A stretch of 64,000 nt of DNA from positions 5,801,263-5,865,262 of the forward strand of contig OZ023180.1 of assembly GCA_963995505.1 (NCBI GenBank), in the 5' to 3' direction. The notes beneath the pieces are model-generated. The model had not been told where the DNA came from. It saw only the letters and a list, made by a program, of their open reading frames with translations, and did not search any database. A program made the position numbers and the translations under genes. This DNA is from Hypericum androsaemum (taxonomy: Eukaryota > Streptophyta > Magnoliopsida > Malpighiales > Hypericaceae). This document shows, piece after piece, positions 55,540-64,000 of the stretch; within the stretch, counting starts at the first letter, position 1, and each line of letters begins with the position of its first letter.

Positions 55540-57080
55540 ATGGACTAAAAATATCCCCTAGTGAGCTAGCTCAGGGTCAAAATGACGACATCATTTGGAT
55601 GTGAAAGGTCGGGCAATTGCCTGAGTCGTTAACTGTCACACGATTGAAACTACGAGTATTAGATTGATGAGTTTTAAACTACAAATTTTAAGTGTCAAAC
55701 GGTCATTTACCTCATAGTACTAAAATAAAGTTTTCCCATCTGTATGTGAGAGGGGAAAACTAAGAGTACAGTTCACCTACCAGTAAATTGACTATATTGC
55801 CCTCATTGTCTTTGGTTTTAACTTTTTTCCTAGTCGTATGCTGCTTACGTGTACTCACTCATTTCTCCGTGGTTCCTTTTTTGGTGCAGTCTGATGACTA
55901 AAATGGCCTCTTTTTTCCCTTCACAGCGCCAGATATTTTAATGGGGGCTCGGAATTTCACATGCATGCAACCATCTAATGATTTGGTTTTGAGAAACTAA
56001 AAAACTGAGGATATCGACATTTGTTTTTCCTATCTTACTAGTTTATGATGATGTTATTAATTTCTAATCTGATTCCGGATTTCTGACTTCCTCTATTTCA
56101 GGACCATATTTCCACTTCTTTGCGGCTTGTCAGATTATCACTTCCCCCAAAGAGTTCCTTAAATCCCTCTCTCACGCTCACATTAACTTGTACTCAAATG
56201 AATCTGTACTATATTGTACGTCACAACGCGATTAATGTACTAACCTGTCAGGATTTTGGTTCAGGATTTTATTCAAATTTTACAAATATAAAAACAATAA
56301 GTAATTTTTAAAATATGATCTAACAATGCTCAATTCTATCGATAAGCAGTTATATCAACTAGTGTTCTAGTTTTACCATGTATCAAGTTTGAAAGATTGA
56401 AATGCATCGGTTTAAATATTTATTAAAAAAATTTCATCACATTTTAAAAATCCTACCTTACTTGAATTTAGATTAGTCGGCCTAATAATAAGATACTAAA
56501 TAGTATAAACGAAAAAACATCGCTCGACTCTCTTAGTTTATATTGAAATTACCGAATTGGTAAATTCCAAAGTAATTATACGAATCATTAGTTTAATTAA
56601 AATAGTCGATTTGCACTAGCCAATCCTATATTTTACATGTGACACTTAGGAACCAAATTGGCAGCTGGGTGTAATTTACTTCTACAGATAAATTAATATC
56701 CCGCCATAATATTTAATCACGGTCATCCTTGTGACCTAAGAAACCAGTCAACCACGTTAATTTCTTACAATAAAAAGATAGTGCACGATTAATTCATAAT
56801 TAAATAGATCCAATTAGCTGCGCAAATGGTTAGCTAGCTCACAATAGCAAATGAGGATCTTTCAAATATTATACTCTCTGAAAAAAAGAGTACCATAGTC
56901 TTTTCAACTACTTTTTTTCCTTATCTTAACAAAAGGGTACGTAACACCCCTTGAAAAAATAAATGTTGTTTCAATAAAGTAACAAATCGACAAGGTTTCC
57001 CTACACCATAAGGGCCAATATTCGTCCGTACGATTACAAGAAAAATAAAATTAAAGCAAGAAGTGCGTGCTCCCTTTTTT
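55540..57080. other. Gene-free stretch
   Basis: AT-rich intergenic sequence, no protein-like frames and no clear repeat ends. It may include the lost promoter of the ATL pseudogene, which would read leftward from here. Confidence 0.4.
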
Positions 57081-57415
57081 CCAAACAAATATAATCATTT
57101 CCCATCTTTGGTTCTATTCAATTATATTTAATTTGAATCTAAATTATTCGACACGTTAAATATTTTGATATCATATGATATAAAAAATAATAATCGAGTG
57201 AGCTTTTCTTCTGATATTTTATTTTTTCAGATTTTGAAATTGTTGGAAAGTGAAGATGACGGCAAATCTTAGTGAATGGTGGCCGCAGATTCTTGTAATA
57301 ATGTCATACTTACTTTAAAGGATAAATTACTCTTTGGACCCTCTTGTATACCATAATTACAAAAAAGATCCTTACTATTTTAAAATATATTTTACCGTCC
57401 TCACTGTTTAGCGAA
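57081..57415. repeat. Dispersed repeat R2, copy 1
   Basis: Matches 61194-61528 over about 330 bp: CAAATATAATCATTTCCCAT C, GATATCATATGATATAAAAA, GTTGGAAAGTGAAGATGA and GGCCGCAGATTCTTGTAATA ATGT. Non-coding. The two copies flank the 58-61 kb stretch that carries R1, R3 and the Mutator element. Confidence 0.85.
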
Positions 57416-57517
57416 AAAATATAATCTTATGTAACATAGTGTTCACACCCACCAACATATAATCTTATTGGTAACTTTAGACCACTTTAAATTTGTCGAA
57501 TCTTGTATTTTTAAATT

Positions 57518-57960
57518 TTGGGAAAACTTGAACACTTCTTTTTGAACTTTTCCAAGGAAGAAAGAGAGGCAAGACACATCAGTTTAGACCTGATCACGGT
57601 TCGAATTCGAACGAGGAGCCCCGAGGCGAAGACGCCGTTTGGGCCGCGGTCGTGGAGGGCAAGGAGCCCCGAGGCAACGACGCCATTTGGGAGTCGATTT
57701 AATGTTCTCCGATTAATATATAGATAGGTTTTTTACTTTTTTTGGTTCCGTCGGCCTTGGGTTTTGGGGGGAGGATGAGGAGGAAGAAGAAGAAGAAGAG
57801 AAAAAGAAGAAGAGAGGGGGAAGAGAGAGAGAGAGAAGATCTACGTGGCACAATGTCATCAGATTTTGTTAATGTGGCAAGTCCAGATGGACGCGCAAAG
57901 TTCGGGCAGGTCGGGAGGGTTTCGGCAGCTGCCCGTAGACCTTTTTGATGTTAATTAGAA
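57518..57960. other. GC-rich block with a 45-bp repeat and polypurine tract
   Basis: AGGAGCCCCGAGGC(G/A)A(A/C)GACGCC(G/A)TTTGGG occurs at 57614 and 57661. GA-rich sequence (AGGAAGAAGAAGAAGAAGAG) spans 57779-57840. Two short plus frames cross it, but the products are low complexity and I do not call them genes. Confidence 0.45.
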
Positions 57961-59090
57961 TAAGTATTACTCGATTGGTCAATTTTTTACCACAAAATAC
58001 TAAAATAATTTTAAAATATACCAAAAAGTACTAAAGTAGACTTTTTACTAAAAAATTTTCAGACGATCAGTTTGTCATAAATCCCATTTTGTCAAAAAAG
58101 GAAAAGGGATGTATCAGATTGATGTTAAACACGAACACGTGTACGAAATCCCATATTGTAATTTGCATATTTCCGTTTCTAGTGTGGCCTTAACATATTA
58201 ATTTATTACGACTTTTATGAAAGCTGAAGTCATGTTCTTTATCATCTACTCGATCCTGCATGCCTTTCACGCTTGCCTTTCTTCGTGGAATATCTATCAC
58301 GAAGTTAACTCTTAAATCCGTCGAAAAAAAGTTAACGTGAGAATTGTTATATGGAAAAATATAATGAATTTTTTTTAAATGTTATCAAGTCAAATTTTAT
58401 AAATAAAAAATATATTATTAAAAAAATAATTTCTAAATAAGATTTTTTTAACGATTGCACGTCATCACCTAGAATCCACGGACTTGCTATTTTTCAGACA
58501 TATTTGTTTGAAATTTTATATTAGTTTCAATATATCAAGAGGTAAGACATTTGGCATGTTTGAATGAATGAAACTTCGATAAATTGTAAGAGAAATGAAA
58601 TAAATATTTTGTAGTACCTACTGTATATTTAGAAAGCAGTGAATTTTCTTAACTTAATTAATAAACATGTCAAATTAATGTTGAAAATAATATTTTTCTA
58701 TCTATTTAGACACACACATAACAAGTAATACACACTAAATATCGAGATATGATGATGTGAACTAGGTCCCTAGTTTTGAAATTTATTATGATCTCATTAT
58801 GAATGATATAATTTACAACGATCTTAATTAATATAAAAAATGAATTTCCGTAAATTGGTAAAAGAAATGTATTAGATCATCTGCGAATCATAAAACCCAG
58901 ATTGGTAAAAAAATACAAAATTTTTAACCCAGTTCGTTGGGAATTGACTACGTCAGACAATGCTACCAAGCCAGAATTATTATACTAAGATCTTGTGAAA
59001 TTTTTTTTCTGGATATACAATTACAATAACATCAATAAATTATTTATACTAAATAAGGATGTAACCTAATCTCTCAAACAAGTCTTAATT
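57961..59090. other. Gene-free stretch with short dispersed repeats
   Basis: 58250-58340 (GCCTTTCTTCGTGGAATATC) pairs with 59630-59725. 58745-58885 (TAGTTTTGAAATTTATTATG ATCTCATT) pairs with the two units at 63590-63840. AT-rich throughout, no coding. Confidence 0.5.
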
Positions 59091-59265
59091 GTTGGACATT
59101 TTAATTCCATAAAATGTTATATATGCAACGCACCATGTCCACTGGACGGGAGTGCCAAATAATTGAGCCATATAGACGACTTCTAAAAGTCTTTCCGGGC
59201 CACTGTGGTTTCTATATTCCGGCCCCACCACTGCTTCACTCTCCCCTCTCATTTACTACTTCATC
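59091..59265. repeat. Dispersed repeat R1, copy 2
   Basis: Partner of 38207-38395; see that entry. Confidence 0.7.
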
Positions 59266-59934
59266 AGTAGTTTAGTAACGAGCCACTTTCTCCGTTGACA
59301 CAGCAATACATTCTTTTTTATTTTTAAAACAAAATACTAAAAAACTAGAATCTAAAAATTTACATTGAAAATGAGCTTACCAAAAAATCCTCTGGGTCCC
59401 TGTAAAAATAATTCACTGTAAAAAGTCGATAAGTTCCATTAGAAACGCATCTCTGGGTCCCTTCATTAGTCTCTATTAGTATAATTTTTTTTTGTTTGAT
59501 TAAAAAATATATTTTTTTACTCAATCCACGACATTCCGTCCATTAATGTTTAATTCTCTTAATAATTTATGAACAAATAATGTATCATTTAATATTAAAA
59601 TCAAAGAACACCAACATAAATTATCTATTTGATCCTGTATGCTTTTTACTCGATTGCCTTTCTTCGTGGAATATCGATCACGAAGTTAACTTATAAATCC
59701 TCTCGAGAAAAAGTTAACAGGACAGTTGTTACATGTGAAAACATTTGTTCACATTTGCTTTTTTCAGAAAGGATCCTATTAAAAAAATCATTCACGGACA
59801 AAAAGTTAACACACTTTTTTTTGAAGAACACTTGGAATCCACTACTTGCTATATGAGTGATTTCTAAAGTTGGTCGGGCGACGTATGTCTTCCGTAGCTT
59901 TAGTACTTGTGTCTCGGGATTCATCATTAAATCT
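59266..59934. other. Gene-free stretch
   Basis: AT-rich; contains the second copy of the 90-bp GCCTTTCTTCGTGGAATATC repeat (59630-59725). Short frames across 59629-59927 are non-coding in appearance. Confidence 0.4.
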
Positions 59935-59943
59935 TAAAATTAA

Positions 59944-61021
59944 GAAAAAATTACTCACAAATCTCTTGAATTTGCTTAAATATACTCAAAAAATTTTCTG
60001 TTCACAAAATACATTCCGAAGTCCCTAAATGATGTAAGCAACTTTTTTTATTTTTTTATAGAAAAGACCAAAATACTCTCAAAAAATAAAAAAAATTACA
60101 TAACCCCTTCAACTTCCATCGATTCCCTCGCCGGAACTTTCTTCTTCTCCGGCGACCAAATCCCAAAAATCCATCAACCAAACAAATAATCCCAACCAAA
60201 CAAAAATCATCCTCTATTCCCAATAGAGAACATCAACCGTCGTCGTCTCCTTGGTGAGGTCCGAGCTCGAGGCCCACGGTGTCGCCAGCGCCATTTTTAT
60301 CGCCTACAATTTAGCTAGATGGACAAAAAACTAAATCCATGAGCTCCAGCAATTGAGGCCAGCCCGCTGTCGAGGACGGAGATGGTGTTGGGGCAGTGAA
60401 GAGGCGGTTTAGGCTTCAACAACCGGAGCCCTATCTAAAATGAAAATGTGGATGATATGCACGATGACGTCGGTTCTGGTGTGGACCTGCATAGTCTAGC
60501 TCACCATCGTCGGTGACATGTGGGGCCCCCACATCCTCAATAGATGGCCTTCCCTTTGCCTGCTTAAGCCGCCAGTCGTCGGCTTTGCTCTTCCCTTCGC
60601 TGCCGGACAAGGTTCTCCTTCCGAAGAGAGAGAGATTTATTTAGGGGTTCTTTTGTCGGTGTGTAAAGATTAGATCTTTGTCTGTGCCCAGTTGGTAATT
60701 TTGCTCCTCTTATTAACTCAGAGAGAGGAAATGAGATTTCTTTCAATGAGGAAGAAGGTTAATTCAACCCATTGTTTTAATTTTTTAGGATTTTTTTTCG
60801 CCGGAAAGATGATCGGAGAAAATGACCGGAGATCTAAGTTGACCGGATCAAAGGTATTTTAGTCATTTTAATGAAAAAATAAAAAAAGAGCTGCTAACGT
60901 GAACCAGGGACTCCAAAGTATAATAAAAGAAAACTAGAAATACTTCGGAATATATTTTTTGAATAGGAGGAACTTTTGAGTATATTTAAGCAAATTCGAA
61001 GGATTTAAGAGTAATTTTCCC
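59944..61021. mobile_element. Mutator-like element with 9-bp target duplication, probable Pack-MULE
   Basis: The 9-bp TAAAATTAA occurs at 59935-59943 and 61022-61030, directly outside inverted ends GAAAAAATTACTC / GAGTAATTTTCCC. The inverted repeats continue for about 90 bases (AATTTGCTTAAATATACTCA AAA, TTCCGAAGT). This is the Mutator signature of long terminal repeats plus a 9-bp duplication. The interior is GC-rich (60240-60700) and carries a gene-like frame (next entry) but no transposase. Confidence 0.88.
60440..60640 (+). pseudogene. Gene fragment captured in the Mutator element
   Basis: From ATG at 60440 the frame reads MKMWMICTMTSVLVWTCIV, stop (TAG 60497-60499), LTIVGDMWGPHILNRWPSLC LLKPPV and AAGQGSPSEER. 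A membrane-anchor-like start followed by W-G-P-x-x-L-x-x-WPS recalls the N-terminus of plant O-fucosyltransferase-family (type II membrane) proteins; this recognition is from memory and only moderately sure. The catalytic domain is absent, so it is an exon-1-sized fragment. The single stop would be a CAG-to-TAG change. Confidence 0.45.
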
Positions 61022-61193
61022 TAAAATTAATGTTGCTGCGGAAAAATCATTTTGATTTTATGTGATCGATCATCTTCCGAGTCTCATGTGGATTCCCCGG
61101 GAACATGTCTACTTAAATCGCTAGCTCTTGGGCTAATAGCTGTCTACTTCTGTATCCATGATATCGTTAGTACCCCGCCAAATATTGGTCTTT

Positions 61194-61528
61194 TCCAAAT
61201 AAATATAATCATTTCCCATCTTTTGTTTTATTTAATTCGAACTTGAATTATTCGGTATGGTAAATATTTGATATCATATGATATAAAAAAAATAATTGAG
61301 TGAGTTTTTCTTCTAATATTTTATTTTTTCAGATTTTGTTTGTTGGAAAGTGAAGATGAGGCTAATTAAGGCAAATCTTAGTGAATCGTGGCCGCAGATT
61401 CTTGTAATAATGTGATACTTACTTTAAAGGGCAAATTACTTTCAGGTTCTTCTTGTATACCATAATTACGGTAAAGATTTTTACTATTTTAAAAAATATT
61501 TTACTGTCCTCGTTGTTTAGCGAAATAT
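61194..61528. repeat. Dispersed repeat R2, copy 2
   Basis: Partner of 57081-57415; see that entry. It starts about 165 bp to the right of the Mutator element. Confidence 0.85.
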
Positions 61529-62183
61529 TATTTTAGGATCTCTGTTGCCGGAATCGTCAATTTTTTTCCTGCAATAGGCCACTTGAAAAGACCTAGCTAC
61601 CCTCCCTTTAAAAAAAAGCTCTTATGAACAACATAAACACAATTTGTCTTCTTGCCTTCATCCGTTCCTTCAAAAATTGTTCTTGCCACTGTTCCTCTTC
61701 GAAAGATTCAATTAACTCTTGTCTACCTTCAATTAAGCTAAAATGCTTGAGAATGTGTGGTATGCCTTAATCGCGGCGGTGATGAGGAGGGTTGAATCTA
61801 CCAACGAAGAAATTTTTGAAGGTGAGATGTGTAACCGCGAGCTTTTTGCACATTTATTTTATGTCATACTCAAGATTGGATTGTTTGGGCACATTCATCA
61901 AAGATACTGCATAACCAAAATATTCTACTTTTTTTGGAATCGGCAAGTCAATGATCGGCTGATGTCTTTGTGATATTCCAAGTAACTCTTGATGGTATAG
62001 GGTGACGTTGTGTTAATGACGTTGCAAACTTAGCCACTTTGCCAAGGAAAGCAAGATTATTTAATTCCTCTCGCAGCGACTTGAAGTTCTCGGCCCGAGG
62101 AAACGGCAACTTTTACATGTTAGCTTTTTGTCTTATTCATTTTTTCCATTAATGCGCTGCTTCTGCAACTAGGGAACTTAGAT
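61529..62183. other. Gene-free stretch with one doubtful frame
   Basis: A 76-codon plus-strand frame (61743-61973) has a hydrophobic Phe/Ile/His-rich product with no recognised motif and no promoter. I see nothing that supports a gene. Confidence 0.3.
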
Positions 62184-62499
62184 CTATTTCTACGAGACCG
62201 GATTGAGTGGGGACTAAAGAAAATTTGTCCATAGGTGGGGACTACATTTTGGGCCGTCAGATTTGATTATTTTTAAATCTGATGGTCAATAACCTATCAG
62301 GTGTTATTGGTTTGCATGTGAAATGATATTGGTTTGCATGTGAAGTAATATTGGTTTAGAAGACGCTGGTTTACTTATGAAGTGATATTGATTTACATGT
62401 GAAGTGATATTGGTTTACATGTGTAGTGATATTGGTTTGAGTTAGTCCCCATATTTGGGGACTACCCCAGTCCCCACCAAATCCACACCCTATTTCTAC
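62184..62499. mobile_element. MITE with 21-bp tandem repeats
   Basis: CTATTTCTAC at 62184-62193 and 62490-62499 brackets about 296 bp whose ends are imperfect inverted repeats built on GGATT(G/T)(A/G)GTGGGGACT. The interior has five to six units of about 21 bp, TGAAGTGATATTGGTTTACA TG-like (62310-62440). A second inner GTGGGGACTA/TTTGGGGACTACC pair is present. A 9-10-bp duplication suggests a Mutator-type origin, but the superfamily is not certain. Confidence 0.65.
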
Positions 62500-63160
62500 T
62501 GTGTATGTCCTCAAGGTGTATTGGTGCTTAGAGTACTTTGGGTGTAATTATTTTCAACGAGTAATATAAACATCTACTTATACATTAAAAAAATCTACGT
62601 GACCTGGATTTTCTGTTGACATCTATCCCTCCTCCAAAAGAGTGAACGAGTAGTGTTTATTAAATTCGACGAGACTCTATCACAATAGAAGAGTAGAAAA
62701 TTGTTGAGATTACTATATCACTAGTTTTGTTTGATATGTTACTAGATCAGATTGTTCTCGTGAATGATTTTATTACTCGCACGATCCCATGTCATGGTAC
62801 GTTAACGCCTATTATCTTATAATTTTGGATTTGATATAAAAAACTTAACATAAACTTTCTAAATTGGAAGCATGTTTTCAATACAAGGGAGGAAGGAAAT
62901 AGTACACATTAATTTTTATCTATTTTGCAGTTTACGGCATTTCAATCTCTGTTAAGATAATCAAACTAAATATGAACAAAAAAGGAGCTAAAATTAAGGC
63001 TCAAGTAGTTTCTGTTTCAGTATTTAATTACGGTCTACGTCTCTCTTTTTTGGTTTATAATTACGCTCTACATTGCATATAGATACATCCAACTGGGAAT
63101 TGGAACTTTGTTCAGTGCCTATTCGTTATTGAAAGAGTAAGCACGAAAACGACTGCGAGC
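62500..63160. other. Gene-free stretch upstream of the signal-peptide gene
   Basis: AT-rich. No coding. The 200 bp before 63169 could hold promoter elements of the next gene; none is recognised by sequence. Confidence 0.4.
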
Positions 63161-63252
63161 TGGATGCCTATAAAAGGGGGAAGCTGCAACGCCATTTCTC
63201 ACATCTCCCTCATCATCACTAGCTATATAGACTATCCACGATTGGGTTAAAC
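63161..63252 (+). promoter_or_regulatory. Core promoter and leader of the signal-peptide gene
   Basis: TATAAAAG at 63169-63176 lies 77 bp before the ATG, followed by a CT-rich start region (CATCTCCCTCATCATCAC) and a leader ending TTAAACATGG, a good plant start context. Confidence 0.75.
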
Positions 63253-63322
63253 ATGGCTTCCTCTAAGAATTTGTTTCTTATATTTTGTGCTTTTGTTGCT
63301 CTTGCTCTCCTAGTTTCTGCTG
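63253..63322 (+). CDS. Signal-peptide exon of a secreted protein gene (partial)
   Basis: ATG at 63253 begins 23 codons, MASSKNLFLIFCAFVALALL VSA, plus one base, ending at a donor GTAAGT (63323-63328). It is a clear secretory signal sequence. The layout (TATA box, short leader, signal-peptide exon, phase-1 intron with GTAAGT) is the same as in the CRP genes and in many plant glycine-rich or small-peptide secreted genes. The remainder of the gene is not identified: the intron may run past 64000. Sequence similarity to CRP exon 1 is weak apart from being a signal peptide, so it belongs to another family or a distant branch. Confidence 0.7.
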
Positions 63323-63539
63323 GTAAGTGCATACATAAAATACATAGTATTATATTGTTCTCTCTTCTATATTAAATGCATTATTTGTACACATATACAT
63401 AAGTCATTTGTTGGTAATTCCAATATATCATGGGTTAAGCTACTTGTATAATTGGGTTAATAAAAAACCAAAATTGACAGATGAATTATTCTAATTTTGT
63501 CTCGAATTCAAGCAATTTAAAATTGAGGGAATCAGGAGA

Positions 63540-63845
63540 GAATACTTTTCTTCGTAACTTAAAAAAAAATATTTTGTATCCAAAGTAGTACTTAGTTTCA
63601 AAATTTATTGCGATCTCATTTTGGATGATAATAATTTATAACAGCTTATATCAAAGTTGAATCTTCGTAAATTAGTAAAAGAAATGTATCCGACAAAAAA
63701 GACTTATTTTGTATCCGAACTTATACCTAATTTTGAAATTTATTGCGATGTCATTCTTGGATAATAATAATTTATAACAGCTTAATATCAAAGTTGAATC
63801 TCCACAAATTGGTAATAAAATATATATCTGATCATCTTATTATCC
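63540..63845. repeat. Tandem duplication of about 140 bp in the intron
   Basis: TTTTGTATCC(A/G)AA...TAGT/CCTAATTT(T/C)(G/A)AAATTTATTGCGATCTCATT, ATAATAATTTATAACAGCTT and ATCAAAGTTGAATCT occur at 63570-63700 and 63712-63830, with a third diverged copy at 58745-58885. Confidence 0.7.
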
Positions 63846-64000
63846 CTTTCAAAAAACATTTGTTGAGTAGGCAAGCCTCACTTGTGTCTCGCGCTATAGT
63901 TTTACCTTTCCTCGTAATTAATAAATAATGTCTAAGCACTACGAGGGCGGACACGGTGGCAGTTACGAGAGCGGGCAAGAAATACCCGCGGTTCGACCCG
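63846..64000. other. Right edge, GC-rich tail
   Basis: From 63938 the sequence becomes GC-rich (CACTACGAGGGCGGACACGG). A frame reads HYEGGHGGSYESGQEIPAV, but it is not in the phase required by the exon at 63253, so it is not assigned to that gene. Confidence 0.35.

Noticed and set aside
61743..61973. 76-codon frame as a small gene
   Set aside because: No promoter, no motif, no paralogue and a composition like the AT-rich background.
63930..64000. Glycine-rich frame HYEGGHGGSYESG near the right edge as exon 2 of the signal-peptide gene
   Set aside because: Exon 1 ends in phase 1; splicing at the only nearby AG (CTAAG before CACTAC) gives a different, Arg-rich frame, so the Gly-rich reading is out of phase.

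Overview
The window is AT-rich plant nuclear DNA, most likely from a eudicot. It contains Ty1/copia, Ty3/gypsy, LINE, hAT and Mutator-like remains, a fragment of plastid 23S rRNA gene, and plant-type genes with GT-AG introns and TATA boxes. Species cannot be fixed from the sequence. Only two protein-coding genes look intact: an intronless two-EF-hand calcium-binding protein (9647-10057, +) and a two-exon small secreted cysteine-rich peptide (32616-32995, +; called CRP-C here). A third gene begins at 63253 (signal-peptide exon, +) and runs off the right edge or into an unrecognised exon.

Layout. 0-0.7 kb: 3' end of a copia polyprotein. 1.0-8.8 kb: two broken copies of the CRP gene. CRP-A is split by a hAT transposon. 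CRP-B has a complete copia element with a 5-bp target duplication in its intron and a stop codon in exon 2. 9.1-11.5 kb: the EF-hand gene, a plastid rRNA insert and promoter-side repeats. 12.3-15 kb: duplicated spacer, a copia LTR and a LINE fragment with a 14-bp target duplication. 15.2-20.3 kb: a decayed minus-strand copia element with nested insertions. 22.4-28.9 kb: a minus-strand gypsy element in a partial tandem LTR arrangement. 30.9-38.0 kb: a second block of the EF-hand/CRP array, holding an EF-hand relic with no body, intact CRP-C, two minisatellites, and an EF-hand promoter joined to an unrelated 115-residue ORF. 38.46-41.20 kb: a textbook non-autonomous LTR element with matching 345-bp LTRs. 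41.7-53.9 kb: LINEs in both orientations broken by two copies of one deleted copia family, plus a hAT-like MITE and a long TA microsatellite. 54.8-55.5 kb: a dead RING-H2 (ATL-type) ubiquitin ligase gene. 57-63 kb: mostly non-coding repeats, a Mutator-like element with a 9-bp target duplication that seems to carry a gene fragment, and a MITE built on a 21-bp tandem repeat. 63.25 kb: the signal-peptide gene.

The main biological signal is a decaying tandem array in which a CRP gene alternates with an EF-hand gene. Promoters, 3' regions and spacers are recognisable in several copies between about 1 and 38 kb. The copies show different fates: transposon disruption, a nonsense codon, deletion of the whole body, promoter capture, or survival. 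All paralogy statements come from reading by eye, not from alignments.
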